A stretch of DNA of 64,000 nt from Thalassospira sp. MCCC 1A01148 (GTDB taxonomy: Bacteria; Pseudomonadota; Alphaproteobacteria; Rhodospirillales; Thalassospiraceae): the NCBI RefSeq assembly GCF_001613795.1, contig NZ_LPVZ01000022.1:1-64000 (forward strand), in the 5' to 3' direction. The stretch's first letter is position 1. The number at the start of each line of letters is the position of its first letter. Positions 8,342 through 16,372 of this stretch are shown in pieces. The position numbers and the translations under genes were made by a program. The notes beneath the pieces were generated by a model, which was not told where the DNA came from, searched no databases, and saw only the letters and a list, made by a program, of their open reading frames with translations.

Positions 8342-9436
8342 ATGAGCGAGGCCGGATCTTCGACGGGGAAAGGCAAGGCGTCAAAAGCCAGAACCCCAAA
8401 GGCCCCTGATTTCGAAATCGGCGGGCAAAAGGTTGCACCGGGCACACGCCAGCTTGTCGATATTCCGATTTCGCTGCTGTCAAACCACACGCCGGTCAAT
8501 CTGACGGTGAGTGTTGTGCATGGCAAACGGCCCGGCCCGGTGATTTTTGTCAGCGGGGCGGTGCATGGCGACGAGATTGTCGGGGTGGAAGTGATCCGGC
8601 GTGTCTTGAAGTCGTCGGCCTTGCGCGGCATGCGCGGAACGTTGCTGGCAGTTCCCGTGGTCAATGCGTTCGGGTTTTTGAACCATACGCGTTATCTGCC
8701 CGACCGGCGTGATTTGAACCGGTCGTTTCCGGGCCATTCCCGTGGATCGCTTGCCGGGCAGCTTGCCCACCTTTTCTTGAGCGAGATCGTCGAACGGTCC
8801 GATTTCGGGATCGATTTGCACACAGCCGCCGTGAACCGGGTGAACCTGCCACAAATCCGGGTCAATGAAGATGACCCGGAAATCATGAGTTTTGCCGAGG
8901 CCTTTGGCGCGCCGATCATTTTGACCAGTCCGTTGCGCGACGGGTCGCTGCGCGAGGCTGCGCGCGAACTTGGCGTGCCGATCCTGCTGTATGAAGCAGG
9001 CGAGGGGCTTCGTTTTGATGAAATGTCGATCCGGGCAGGGGTTTCGGGTGTTTTACGAGTGATGCGCAAATTGGGCATGACATCGCAACGCACCGTGCGC
9101 GAACCGCGTGTGCCATCATTTAAGTCATCAAACAGCCATTGGCTGCGCGCGCCAGCCGGGGGGATCTTGCGAACCTTCAAGCTGGCGGGCGATTTTGTGC
9201 ATGCCGGGGACGTGGTTGCGGCGGTGTCCGATCCGTTCGGCCAGCGCGACGAGGATATCTTTGCGCGTGAAGACGGCTTGATCATCGGGCGGACCAACCT
9301 GCCGATCGTCAACCAGGGCGATGCGCTGTTTCATGTTGCCTCGATCAAACGGCCATCCGAGGTGCAGGAACGCATGGATGCCATCGAAACCCACCTGCAA
9401 TCCGATCCGCTTCTTGATGAGGACGAGATTATCTAG
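8342..9436 (+). CDS. Succinylglutamate desuccinylase/aspartoacylase (M14-like) zinc hydrolase
   Basis: A 364-residue zinc carboxypeptidase-fold enzyme of the AstE/AspA family. Zinc ligands are visible: His75 and Glu78 in GAVHGDE and His160 in GIDLHT; the substrate-binding DRRDLNRSFPG lies at 121-131 and the catalytic-type Glu in LLYEAGEG near 231-238. The C-terminal third is the beta-barrel domain usual in this family. The first 30 residues are lysine-rich and probably flexible. The ATG at 8342 is 4 nt after the rimK stop; the frame opens earlier (8279) inside rimK. Context with RimK suggests it removes glutamates from a peptide tail; this is inference. Confidence 0.88.
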   Translation: MSEAGSSTGKGKASKARTPKAPDFEIGGQKVAPGTRQLVDIPISLLSNHTPVNLTVSVVHGKRPGPVIFVSGAVHGDEIVGVEVIRRVLKSSALRGMRGTLLAVPVVNAFGFLNHTRYLPDRRDLNRSFPGHSRGSLAGQLAHLFLSEIVERSDFGIDLHTAAVNRVNLPQIRVNEDDPEIMSFAEAFGAPIILTSPLRDGSLREAARELGVPILLYEAGEGLRFDEMSIRAGVSGVLRVMRKLGMTSQRTVREPRVPSFKSSNSHWLRAPAGGILRTFKLAGDFVHAGDVVAAVSDPFGQRDEDIFAREDGLIIGRTNLPIVNQGDALFHVASIKRPSEVQERMDAIETHLQSDPLLDEDEII

Positions 9437-9538
9437 TCGCTCCGGGATGTTGTGGCCGTTTTCGCCTGACGAAGCCGAAGATCAGCTCTGCACCGAAGCC
9501 ACTGGCGGATTGTGCTGCGCAATGCTATAGCAATCGAC

Positions 9539-10702
9539 ATGGAACCGATTACAACTACAGAAGAACTTCGTGATCTGTGTGAAAGATTGCGCAAGTTCGA
9601 ATATGTCACTGTCGATACCGAATTCATGCGGGACTCGACCTATTGGCCGCAACTGTGTCTGGTGCAGCTGGCAAGTCCGGAGTCGTCAGACAACGGCGCT
9701 GCGGTTGATCCGCTGGCCGAGGGCATTGACCTTGCACCGCTGTTCGAGCTGATGCAGGACGAGGATGTCGTGAAGGTATTTCACGCCGCCCGTCAGGATA
9801 TCGAAATTTTCGTCCATCTGTCGGGCAAGGTGCCCCATCCGGTGTTTGATACCCAGGTGGCGGCGATGGTGCTGGGCTATGGCGATCAGGTCGGCTATGA
9901 GACGCTGGTCAACAAGGTGGCGCGCAAAAGCATTGATAAATCGATGCGCTTTACCGATTGGTCGCGCCGGCCGCTGTCTTCCAAACAGATCAGTTACGCA
10001 CTTTCAGATGTTACGCATCTGCGCGTGATCTATGAGGCGTTCCACGAACGCCTTGAAGCCAATGGCCGTGCGGCATGGCTGTTTGAGGAAATGGAACGCC
10101 TGACCGATCCGTCGATCTATTCGATTGACCCGGCCGATGCGTGGAAGCGGCTTAAAACCCGGTCCAACAGCCCGAAATTCCTTGCCGTGGCCCGTGCGCT
10201 TGGCGAATGGCGCGAAACCGAAGCGCAGCGCAAGAACCTGCCGCGTAACCGGATTTTGCGCGATGATACCTTGCTTGATATCGCGGCCCGTCAGCCGATG
10301 ACGGACAAGGATCTTGATAAAACCCGCGGTGTCGGACGCAATTTTGGCAGTTCCAAACCGGGGCAGGCGATTATCGAGGCGATCAAGGCAGCCCTTGATA
10401 GCCCGCAGGACCAATGGCCCAAGCCAAAGCAACGCATCGAGTTGCCAGCCGGGATTGGTCCGACGGTCGAGTTGCTGAAAGTCCTTTTGAAGCTGTGTGC
10501 CGAGGAAAAGGGTGTTGCCCAGCGTCTGGTGGCCTCAAGCGATGATTTGCAAAACATCGCAGCCGATGACAATGCGGATGTTCCGGCCATGCGCGGCTGG
10601 CGACGCGAGCTTTTCGGGCAGTATGCGCTGCGTCTCAAACACGGCCAGCTTGGGCTTAAGCTCAAAGACGGCGAAGTGGTGTTTGTTGAACTGGACAGCT
10701 GA
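9539..10702 (+). CDS. rnd: Ribonuclease D
   Basis: A 387-residue 3'-5' exoribonuclease that trims tRNA precursors and other stable RNAs (E. coli RNase D 375). The DEDDy catalytic motifs are present: VDTEF (Asp26, Glu28), the FHAARQDIEIF segment near 80-90 and the SYALSDVTHL segment with Tyr and Asp near 153-162. An HRDC domain follows at about 205-290. The frame opens at a GTG at 9512, but the ATG at 9539 gives a standard N-terminus. A terminator at 10725-10755 lies just after the stop. Confidence 0.94.
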   Translation: MEPITTTEELRDLCERLRKFEYVTVDTEFMRDSTYWPQLCLVQLASPESSDNGAAVDPLAEGIDLAPLFELMQDEDVVKVFHAARQDIEIFVHLSGKVPHPVFDTQVAAMVLGYGDQVGYETLVNKVARKSIDKSMRFTDWSRRPLSSKQISYALSDVTHLRVIYEAFHERLEANGRAAWLFEEMERLTDPSIYSIDPADAWKRLKTRSNSPKFLAVARALGEWRETEAQRKNLPRNRILRDDTLLDIAARQPMTDKDLDKTRGVGRNFGSSKPGQAIIEAIKAALDSPQDQWPKPKQRIELPAGIGPTVELLKVLLKLCAEEKGVAQRLVASSDDLQNIAADDNADVPAMRGWRRELFGQYALRLKHGQLGLKLKDGEVVFVELDS

Positions 10703-10724
10703 TGGTCAGCTTGCTGTGCCGAAC

Positions 10725-10755
10725 AAAAAACGGGGCCTGATGGCCCCGTTTTTGT
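10725..10755. terminator. Bidirectional terminator between rnd and tetR
   Basis: Stem of GGGGCC-type arms, AAAAAACGGGGCC with GGCCCCGTTTTT, loop of 4. It ends rnd on the plus strand and the convergent TetR gene on the minus strand. Confidence 0.88.
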
Positions 10756-10781
10756 TTTTGTCGTCAGGTTTGTGCCAGGCG

Positions 10782-11360
10782 TCAGGCGGGCAGGGCCGCA
10801 TCAAGCAATGTGGTTGCCATGGTTTTGGCGATCTGCGCCGATTCGGGCATGCCACGCACCTGGGCGGTGACAATCGCGCCTTCCTTTAGCAGCGCAAGCT
10901 GTTCGGCCAGTTTCCGGGGTTCTGCCGCACCGGCTTTATCACAGAGATCCGCGATATGTTCGAGGACACAGACCTTGTGTTCGGCCGCGACCTGATGGGC
11001 GGGGTGGTCAAGCTTGGCGAATTCGCTTGAGGCGTTGATGAATGCGCAGCGAGAGAATCCCATGCCCTTGAAAGCACGGCCGTGAAACCATTCTTCAAGC
11101 GCATCAAACATCGCCAGAAGCTGTTCGCGCGGGTTGGCGGATGCCTTTTGCATTTCCGATGTCAGCCACTCACGGAATTGTTCATCGCGCCGGGTGAGGG
11201 CGGCCAGGATCAGCTCATCCTTGGATTTGAAATGCTTGTACATCGTCATTTTGGCGACGCCGGACTCGGCCAAAATCTTGTCGATTCCGGTGGCATTGAA
11301 GCCCTGTGTATAGAAAAGCCGCAGGGCCGTATCGACAAGCACGTCGCGTTTTGATTTCAA
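10782..11360 (-). CDS. TetR/AcrR family transcriptional regulator
   Basis: A 192-residue repressor. Residues about 5-50 form the TetR helix-turn-helix (TQGFNATGIDKILAESG, then MTMYKHFKSKDEL), and the remainder is the helical ligand domain with a conserved Cys in FSRCAF. The divergent AhpD-like gene starts 197 nt away, and the intergenic region holds two near-identical CAGACC-N-GTCTG sites, one near each promoter, so autoregulation and control of the stress block to the right are likely. The ligand is unknown; the targets suggest an electrophile, quinone or oxidant. Confidence 0.93.
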   Translation of the reverse strand: MKSKRDVLVDTALRLFYTQGFNATGIDKILAESGVAKMTMYKHFKSKDELILAALTRRDEQFREWLTSEMQKASANPREQLLAMFDALEEWFHGRAFKGMGFSRCAFINASSEFAKLDHPAHQVAAEHKVCVLEHIADLCDKAGAAEPRKLAEQLALLKEGAIVTAQVRGMPESAQIAKTMATTLLDAALPA

Positions 11361-11398
11361 CTTTCTTCACTCCAATAGTCGGATTCGATAGTTCCATA

Positions 11399-11415
11399 GT
11401 CAGACCGGTCTGTAT
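11399..11415. promoter_or_regulatory. TetR operator O1, palindrome near the tetR promoter
   Basis: CAGACCGGTCTG at 11401-11412 is a perfect 12-bp palindrome 40 nt upstream of the tetR start. It shares 11 of 12 bases with the site inside the promoter of the divergent gene. Confidence 0.7.
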
Positions 11416-11483
11416 TCTTTTGGCGGGAAAGCCGCAGAATAGCAAGCCTTTCGGATATTAGAACGATCATTTCAAAAATATAT

Positions 11484-11513
11484 TTGACAAATAGACAGAC
11501 CTGTCTGTATATA
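11484..11513 (+). promoter_or_regulatory. Sigma-70 promoter of the AhpD-like gene with embedded TetR operator O2
   Basis: TTGACA at 11484-11489 and TATATA at 11508-11513 are spaced by 18 nt. The spacer is filled by AGACAG-AC-CTGTCT (11493-11506), which includes CAGACCTGTCTG at 11496-11507, the partner of O1. Binding here would block RNA polymerase directly. Confidence 0.75.
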
Positions 11514-11557
11514 TGTTTTCAACACTGATCAACCCGAACTTGTTAAGGAGAGTTCCA

Positions 11558-12106
11558 ATGACCCGTATTTCTCTGCCTGCTTCGATCAATGCCGCCCCTG
11601 ATGCTTCGCAGCCGCTTCTTGAGGGTGTGAACAAGATGCTTGGTTCGGTTCCGAACCTGTTTCGTCTGACGGCAAACAGCCCGGCGGCCCTTGAAGGCTA
11701 TCTTGGTTTGAATGGTGCGCTGTCAAAAGGCGCGCTGGATCCGCAAACACGCGAACGCATCGCCCTTGCGGTTGCGCAGATCAACGGCTGTGACTACTGC
11801 CTGTCGGCGCATACCTATCTGGGTAAAAACCTTGCAAAGCTTGATGATGCCGAGATCACGGCGAACCGCAATGGTGGTTCCACCGATCAGAAGGCCGATG
11901 CGGCTGTGCGCTTTGCCGCGGCCCTGGTGACGAATCGTGGCCGGGTGTCTGAGGCCGATGTCAGTGCCGTCAAGCTTGCCGGTTACAGCGAGGCCGAGCT
12001 GGTCGAGATTGTCGCGCATGTCGCGCTCAATACGCTCACCAACTATCTCAACGAAGCCTTTGATACCCCGATTGATTTCCCGGTCGTGAATGCTTCTGCC
12101 GCCTAA
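11558..12106 (+). CDS. Carboxymuconolactone decarboxylase / AhpD-like peroxidase-related protein
   Basis: A 182-residue protein of the AhpD-like fold. The redox motif CDYCLSAH gives Cys78, Cys81 and His85, the arrangement used by AhpD-type alkylhydroperoxidases. The order INGCDYC...AHTYLGK is typical of the peroxidase-related subfamily. AAGGAG lies 7 nt before ATG 11558; the longer frame to 11513 would start inside the -10 element and is rejected. The promoter overlaps TetR operator O2, so expression should be repressed by the divergent TetR. A perfect 11-bp hairpin follows (12131-12178) before the DUF1348 gene. Likely role: detoxifying organic peroxides or a related reactive compound. Confidence 0.9.
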   Translation: MTRISLPASINAAPDASQPLLEGVNKMLGSVPNLFRLTANSPAALEGYLGLNGALSKGALDPQTRERIALAVAQINGCDYCLSAHTYLGKNLAKLDDAEITANRNGGSTDQKADAAVRFAAALVTNRGRVSEADVSAVKLAGYSEAELVEIVAHVALNTLTNYLNEAFDTPIDFPVVNASAA

Positions 12107-12130
12107 GGGCAGGGCACGCTTCCGGTAAAG

Positions 12131-12188
12131 CCCCGGTCGGCAATCCCCCCTCCGCATGTTGCTCCGCGCCGACCGGGGTCCCCCTTTT
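12131..12188 (+). terminator. Long-loop hairpin between the AhpD-like and DUF1348 genes
   Basis: Perfect 11-bp stem CCCCGGTCGGC (12131-12141) with GCCGACCGGGG (12168-12178), 26-nt loop, followed by TCCCCCTTTTTG. It may terminate part of the transcripts from the TetR-controlled promoter, or set a lower level for the next gene. Confidence 0.6.
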
Positions 12189-12214
12189 TGACCACAGACC
12201 AAAGGACAAGATTG

Positions 12215-12679
12215 ATGTCACGGCCACCGCTTCCGCCCTTTAACGTTGAGACTGCCAAACAGAAGGTCCGTTTGGCCGAGGATGGCTGGAACAGCCGCGA
12301 TCCTGAAAAGGTGTCGTTGGCCTATACACCAGACAGCCGCTGGCGCAACCGTGCCGAAATGTTCGCGGCCCGTGAAAACATCGTGGAGTTCCTTACCCGT
12401 AAATGGGCCAAGGAAATCGAGTATCGCCTGATCAAGGAACTTTGGGCGTTTCACGAAAACCGCATTGCTGTGCGCTTTGCCTATGAATATCGCGATGACA
12501 GCGGCAACTGGTTCCGGGCCTATGGCAACGAGAACTGGGAATTCGATGAAGACGGGCTGATGCGCCATCGTGTGGCATCGATCAATGACAAGCCGATTTC
12601 GGCAGAAGACCGGCTGTTCCATTGGCCTCTTGGACGCCGTCCGGATGATCATCCGGGGCTGTCAGACTTGGGACTTTAG
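12215..12679 (+). CDS. DUF1348 / NTF2-like family protein
   Basis: A 154-residue protein of the nuclear-transport-factor-2-like fold family DUF1348 (PF07080). Recognisable family features are [19 protein letters not shown] near the N-terminus, [14 protein letters not shown] motif at about 39-46, the RKWAKE segment and [25 protein letters not shown] middle strands, here with YEYRDDSGN. The function of the family is unknown. ATG 12215 has AAAGGA 8 nt upstream. Same direction as the AhpD-like gene and possibly read through the hairpin at 12131-12178. Confidence 0.88.
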   Translation: MSRPPLPPFNVETAKQKVRLAEDGWNSRDPEKVSLAYTPDSRWRNRAEMFAARENIVEFLTRKWAKEIEYRLIKELWAFHENRIAVRFAYEYRDDSGNWFRAYGNENWEFDEDGLMRHRVASINDKPISAEDRLFHWPLGRRPDDHPGLSDLGL

Positions 12680-12748
12680 TCTCGATAACCCCGCCATGTT
12701 CCGGTTCCGGCGACGGACAGGAAGTTTCGGCGGAAACCAGTTCTACCC

Positions 12749-12789
12749 GACAGGCAAGGTGGTGCGTCCCCGGTGCTGTCTTGCCTGTC
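12749..12789 (+). promoter_or_regulatory. Perfect 10-bp inverted repeat in the 5' region of a small-peptide gene
   Basis: GACAGGCAAG (12749-12758) and CTTGCCTGTC (12780-12789) can pair around a 21-nt loop, ending 7 nt before the Shine-Dalgarno AAAGGA (12797-12802) of the peptide at 12811. It may regulate translation or mRNA decay. Confidence 0.6.
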
Positions 12790-12810
12790 ACCCCGCAAAG
12801 GACCCTGAAC

Positions 12811-12891
12811 ATGATTGTCAAATATATCGCCTTTTCGATTACGTCGACCGCCGTGCTTTTTGTCTCCTCCCTGCTGACCTTTGCGCCGTAA
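12811..12891 (+). CDS. 26-residue hydrophobic membrane peptide (candidate type I toxin-like or regulatory peptide)
   Basis: ATG 12811 to TAA 12891 encodes 26 residues: a short basic start (MIVKY), a hydrophobic and serine-rich span of about 20 residues and the end TFAP, which fits a single transmembrane helix. AAAGGA lies 8 nt upstream. The transcript is unusually structured: a 10-bp repeat before the ribosome site, a 9-bp perfect repeat across the stop codon (12874-12882 with 12890-12898), a third at 12899-12905/12915-12921, and a strong terminator at 12951-12977. This resembles type I toxin mRNAs, but no antisense RNA can be shown from sequence alone. It could also be a small regulatory or accessory peptide. 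Confidence 0.5.
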   Translation: MIVKYIAFSITSTAVLFVSSLLTFAP

Positions 12892-12921
12892 AGGTCAGGG
12901 TCAAGCCCCATCGTCTTGACC
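12874..12921 (+). repeat. Two consecutive inverted repeats at the end of the small-peptide ORF
   Basis: CTGACCTTT/AAAGGTCAG (12874-12882, 12890-12898; 7-nt loop) spans the stop codon. GGTCAAG/CTTGACC (12899-12905, 12915-12921; 9-nt loop) follows at once. The shared GGTCA core allows alternative pairing. Confidence 0.75.
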
Positions 12922-12950
12922 AACATTCCGATGCCTCCCTGAAAACTTGC

Positions 12951-12977
12951 CGGGCCCCTTTCGGGGCCCGTTTTTTT
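12951..12977 (+). terminator. Strong terminator after the small-peptide transcript
   Basis: CGGGCCCC (12951-12958) pairs with GGGGCCCG (12963-12970) around a 4-nt loop and is followed by seven T. The convergent reductase gene ends at 12994. Confidence 0.9.
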
Positions 12978-12993
12978 GTTTCGGTGGGGTGGA

Positions 12994-13860
12994 TCAGTTT
13001 GCCAATGCGGTCTGAATGAAATTCTCGACAGACTGTGGTTTGCGACCGACCAGCGTTTCGAAATCGTCACTTACGGTTTCGTAGTCGCCTTTCTTCGCGC
13101 CAACATAAAGGCCCGCAAGGGCTTCGACCAGGTGACCCGGCAGGCCGAGGCTGCCTAGGATGCCGGTATGGACCTCTGCTGGCAGGTCCACGAATTTGAT
13201 CGGCTTGCCGGTGGCGTCTGCGATATAGCCGGCAATTTCGGTATGGGTGACGCCCTTGGTCCCGGTCAGGTCATAGGTTTTGTTGACGTGATCGGCTGGC
13301 TTGGCCAGCACCACGGCGGCGGCTTCCGCCAGGTCATTGCGCGGGATATAGGTGATTTTGGCATCACCCGCCGGGGCGCCGAAATCGCCGGTTTCAAGCG
13401 CGTGCGGGACACCGGCCAGCAACAGGTCTGCATAAAAGCTGTTGCGCAGAATGGTGAAGGCAAGGCCGCTTTCGCGAATGTAGTTTTCAGTATCGAGGTG
13501 AATGGCCGAATAGGTGAAATCCGCATCGGCCTTGGGGTCGACAATGCCGGTATAGACGATGTGTTTGACGCCTGCGGCCTTGGCGGCATCGACAGCGGTG
13601 CGGTGCTGTTTGATGCGGGTTGCGTTGTCGTCCTCGGCCGAGATGATCAGCGCGGTTTCAATGCCCTTGAAGGCGGTTGTCATCAGGGCCAGATCATTGA
13701 AATCGCCTGCGCGGACATCAATGCTCTTGGCGGCAAGGTCGGCGGCCTTTTCCGGCTTGCGGACACTGACGGCGATGTCACTTGCCGGGATGCGATCCAG
13801 CAGATGTTTGACAACAAGGCTTCCAAGTTGGCCGGTCGCACCGGTGATCAAGATGGTCAT
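12994..13860 (-). CDS. NmrA/QorB-like NAD(P)H-binding quinone reductase-type protein
   Basis: A 288-residue atypical short-chain reductase. The dinucleotide-binding loop GATGQLG is at 7-13 and the NmrA/QorB-type stretches VKHIVYTGIVDP and ENYIRESGLAFTILRNSFY follow. E. coli QorB (286 residues), an NAD(P)H:quinone oxidoreductase, has the same length and plan. It is divergent from a LysR regulator starting 102 nt away and is probably its target. Likely role: two-electron reduction of quinones or related electrophiles in the cytoplasm; the exact substrate is inferred. Confidence 0.88.
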   Translation of the reverse strand: MTILITGATGQLGSLVVKHLLDRIPASDIAVSVRKPEKAADLAAKSIDVRAGDFNDLALMTTAFKGIETALIISAEDDNATRIKQHRTAVDAAKAAGVKHIVYTGIVDPKADADFTYSAIHLDTENYIRESGLAFTILRNSFYADLLLAGVPHALETGDFGAPAGDAKITYIPRNDLAEAAAVVLAKPADHVNKTYDLTGTKGVTHTEIAGYIADATGKPIKFVDLPAEVHTGILGSLGLPGHLVEALAGLYVGAKKGDYETVSDDFETLVGRKPQSVENFIQTALAN

Positions 13861-13922
13861 GTTGGTTTTCTCCTATCGGGTGTCAGGCGTTGCCTGTGTA
13901 TGGGAGAAATCTGCGCCTATTA

Positions 13923-13966
13923 ATGCATATGATCAATTCGATGGATATGATAATCAGTATGCATGG
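13923..13966. promoter_or_regulatory. Possible LysR-type binding region between qorB-like and lysR
   Basis: An imperfect inverted repeat with TGCATA and TATGCA ends, containing TGATCA and TGATAATCA inner parts, lies just before the lysR ATG. LysR proteins usually bind such dyads in divergent regions. Low-confidence call based on symmetry only. Confidence 0.4.
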
Positions 13967-14877
13967 ATATCGATGAATTGGATCTTGATTATCGCCTGCT
14001 AAGGCTGTTCCTGACGATCTATGACGAAGGGTCGGTGACGGCGGCTGCGCACCGCCTTGATGTCGGGCAGCCAACCGTCAGTCACGGGCTGGAGCGGTTG
14101 CGCCAGATTATTGGCGACCCGCTGTTTGTCCGGTCAGGCAGATCAGTTGCGCCAACCGCCCATGCCGATGAAATCGCGCCACAGGTGCGCGTATTGCTGC
14201 AAGGGATGCGGAGCCTGACCCGCGTGGTGGCCTTTGATCCCGATAACGCGGAACAGAGTGCGCATTTCGTGATTGGCGCCAATGATTACGAGGTGGCGGT
14301 GATTTTGCCCGCCCTGATGAAGCGGGTTCGGAATTGCGCGGCGGATATCCGGCTCAAGATTTTGCCGGTACCCGGATTTGACAGGATGGTCAGATGTCTG
14401 CGCGATGGCACGATTGATCATGCGATCAGTATCGATTCCTCGGGCAAGCATGGCGATATTGCCCGCCAGGGCCTTTTTCGTGAACAGATGCGCTGCTTTT
14501 ATGATCCGGCGTTTCATGATGTTTTGCCCGATACGCTGGACCGGTATTGTGCCGCCAGTCATGCCCGCGTGATGATCGGGGCCAATGACAGTTCGGCAAT
14601 TGATGACATCCTGCGCGGACTTGGCCGATCACGGCGCACCGCCCTTCAGGTACCAACCTTTGCCAGTGTTGCCAACCTGATCCGCGGTACTGACATCATC
14701 GCAACCCTGCCGTCGCGTCTGGCAGGGGCCATGATGGAGGGGTTCGGACAGTTCGATCTGCCGTTTGATTTCCCCGAATACGGCTTTGCCCAGTACTGGC
14801 ACGTCCGCAACGCCGCCAACGCCGCCCATAAATGGCTTAGAGGCGAGATTTTCCGGGTATCACGCGGGTTGGGGTAG
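13963..14877 (+). CDS. LysR family transcriptional regulator
   Basis: A 304-residue regulator with the LysR winged helix-turn-helix at about 10-67 (LLRLFLTIYDEGSVTAAAHRLDVGQPTVSHGLERLR) summarised here by its GSVTAAAHRL and QPTVSHGLERLR parts, and a periplasmic-binding-like effector domain (about 95-300). It is divergently oriented to the QorB-like reductase, the common arrangement for LysR-controlled reductases, and probably activates it in response to a quinone or other small molecule. The effector is unknown. The gene starts with ATGGATATCGATGAATTG and reads in normal codon usage. Confidence 0.93.
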   Translation: MDIDELDLDYRLLRLFLTIYDEGSVTAAAHRLDVGQPTVSHGLERLRQIIGDPLFVRSGRSVAPTAHADEIAPQVRVLLQGMRSLTRVVAFDPDNAEQSAHFVIGANDYEVAVILPALMKRVRNCAADIRLKILPVPGFDRMVRCLRDGTIDHAISIDSSGKHGDIARQGLFREQMRCFYDPAFHDVLPDTLDRYCAASHARVMIGANDSSAIDDILRGLGRSRRTALQVPTFASVANLIRGTDIIATLPSRLAGAMMEGFGQFDLPFDFPEYGFAQYWHVRNAANAAHKWLRGEIFRVSRGLG

Positions 14878-14892
14878 GTTGTGAGCAGAGTG

Positions 14893-15477
14893 TTATGCGC
14901 GGTTCTGCAGGGCTTCGATAAATGCATCTACATCGCCATAGAGCAGATCAGCCATCTGGCGCAGTTCCGCGTCGCTGCATTCCCACCAGCGAGTTGCAAG
15001 AAGTTGTTCGATTTGTTGATCGTCAAAACGCTTTTTGATGATTCGCGCCGGATTGCCGCCGACGATGGCATAGGGCGGGACGTCCTTGGTGACGATGGCG
15101 CCAGCTGCGACGACCGCACCGGTACCGATAGAAACACCAGAGAGAATAATGGCCCGCGCCCCGATCCAGACATCATGACCAAGTGTGATTGGTCCCTTGG
15201 TAATAGCATCACTATTGGGCTGGTCCGGGTGCCAAAGGCGCGTTTTAAGCGGATATGTACTGGGATAGCCTAAGGGGTGGTCGACCTTGCAAAGGAACAG
15301 CACGTCCGGCCCGATGGAGCAATAGGAGCCAACGGAAAGGGCAGCATCGGCAGAGACACCCGCGACCATGTTTTTGTTCAGGCCATAGGAATGCTTGCCA
15401 ATGGTGACATGGGCGGGAAGCTTTGCCGATTTGGGTTTGATGCCCAGTAATTTCCGCAGTCGGTCCTTAAGTTTCAT
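14893..15477 (-). CDS. Left-handed beta-helix acetyltransferase (CatB/WcaF-like)
   Basis: A 194-residue acyltransferase with hexapeptide repeats (for example [33 protein letters not shown] and [27 protein letters not shown]) typical of trimeric CatB/WcaF-like O- or N-acetyltransferases; the middle loop [11 protein letters not shown] is the usual catalytic-histidine region. It is the last gene of the minus-strand sugar operon. The ATG at 15477 lies 1 nt after the stop of the epimerase gene; a TTG at 15495 is possible but has poorer support. It probably acetylates the deoxysugar or the glycan made by the cluster. Confidence 0.88.
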   Translation of the reverse strand: MKLKDRLRKLLGIKPKSAKLPAHVTIGKHSYGLNKNMVAGVSADAALSVGSYCSIGPDVLFLCKVDHPLGYPSTYPLKTRLWHPDQPNSDAITKGPITLGHDVWIGARAIILSGVSIGTGAVVAAGAIVTKDVPPYAIVGGNPARIIKKRFDDQQIEQLLATRWWECSDAELRQMADLLYGDVDAFIEALQNRA

Positions 15478-15478
15478 T

Positions 15479-16372
15479 TCACTGCCACCAATCAATACAA
15501 TCCTGTAATGCGGATGTTAGGTCAAATTCACAATTGAAACCAACCGTTTGCGTGAGTACTGATGTATCCGCAACCAGATAGGGCGGGTCATCGGGACGAT
15601 CTTGCATGCTTCCCGCAGCGATTGACCCGCGCCCTATGAGGGTTTTCAGTGTTTCGGCGACTTCCAGCAGGCTGTGACCTTCGCCGGTGGCGATATTGAT
15701 TAGGCCCGTGAAGGGATGATCGATCAGCTTGGCAAAGGCGGCACCGGCATCTGCGACATGCATGAAATCGCGGATTTGTTTGCCGGAACTCATTTTGGCA
15801 GTTTCACCTTCCAGAAGCGCACGCGTGATCGCCGGGACGAAGCGCGCCGGGGCCTCTTGCGGGCCGCACAGCAGGAACAGGCGTCCCCAGGCAATGGATG
15901 CGCCTTGGGCGTTCAGTTCAAGGCAATGCTGGGCGAGTTTAAGCTTTTCCTGCCCATAAAGCGTGTGGGGTTTACATGCTGCGTCTTCGGTCAGTTTCTG
16001 ACCCGGCGCTATACCCTGCCAGTCATATTCGGCACAGCTTCCGGCCAGTACGGCGCGTTCGCCACCCCGATCATGGAATCGATCCAGAAGATCAATGCTG
16101 GCGACACGCCAATCGGGGTTGTCGGGAGCATTCCAGAAATGACCGTGTTTGGTCTGCCAGGCCAAATGAATTAAGCCGTCGGGACGTTCGCTTTCAATCA
16201 GTTGCTTGCGAAAGTCCGCGTCAAGCAAATCACCGGAGATGTGACGGCCGGGCAGAGCGCCATCTTCTGGTACAGATCGCCCGCAGGTAATGACATCATG
16301 GCCGGTGTGAAACAGCTTTTGGCTGGCATAGGGGCCGATCAGGCCGTTGGCACCAGTAACGAGGACCTTCAT
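15479..16372 (-). CDS. NAD-dependent epimerase/dehydratase-type NDP-sugar reductase
   Basis: A 297-residue extended SDR. The NAD-binding GANGLIG is at 7-13 and the catalytic YGQEK (Tyr139, Lys143) is present. In sugar clusters of this kind such proteins reduce the 4-keto group of an NDP-6-deoxy-4-ketohexose or epimerise it. ATG 16372 overlaps the stop of the RfbC-like gene in ATGA, and the acetyltransferase begins 1 nt after its own stop, so it belongs to the operon. I infer the last reduction step to a CDP-deoxysugar; direct 4-epimerisation is the alternative. Confidence 0.85.
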   Translation of the reverse strand: MKVLVTGANGLIGPYASQKLFHTGHDVITCGRSVPEDGALPGRHISGDLLDADFRKQLIESERPDGLIHLAWQTKHGHFWNAPDNPDWRVASIDLLDRFHDRGGERAVLAGSCAEYDWQGIAPGQKLTEDAACKPHTLYGQEKLKLAQHCLELNAQGASIAWGRLFLLCGPQEAPARFVPAITRALLEGETAKMSSGKQIRDFMHVADAGAAFAKLIDHPFTGLINIATGEGHSLLEVAETLKTLIGRGSIAAGSMQDRPDDPPYLVADTSVLTQTVGFNCEFDLTSALQDCIDWWQ

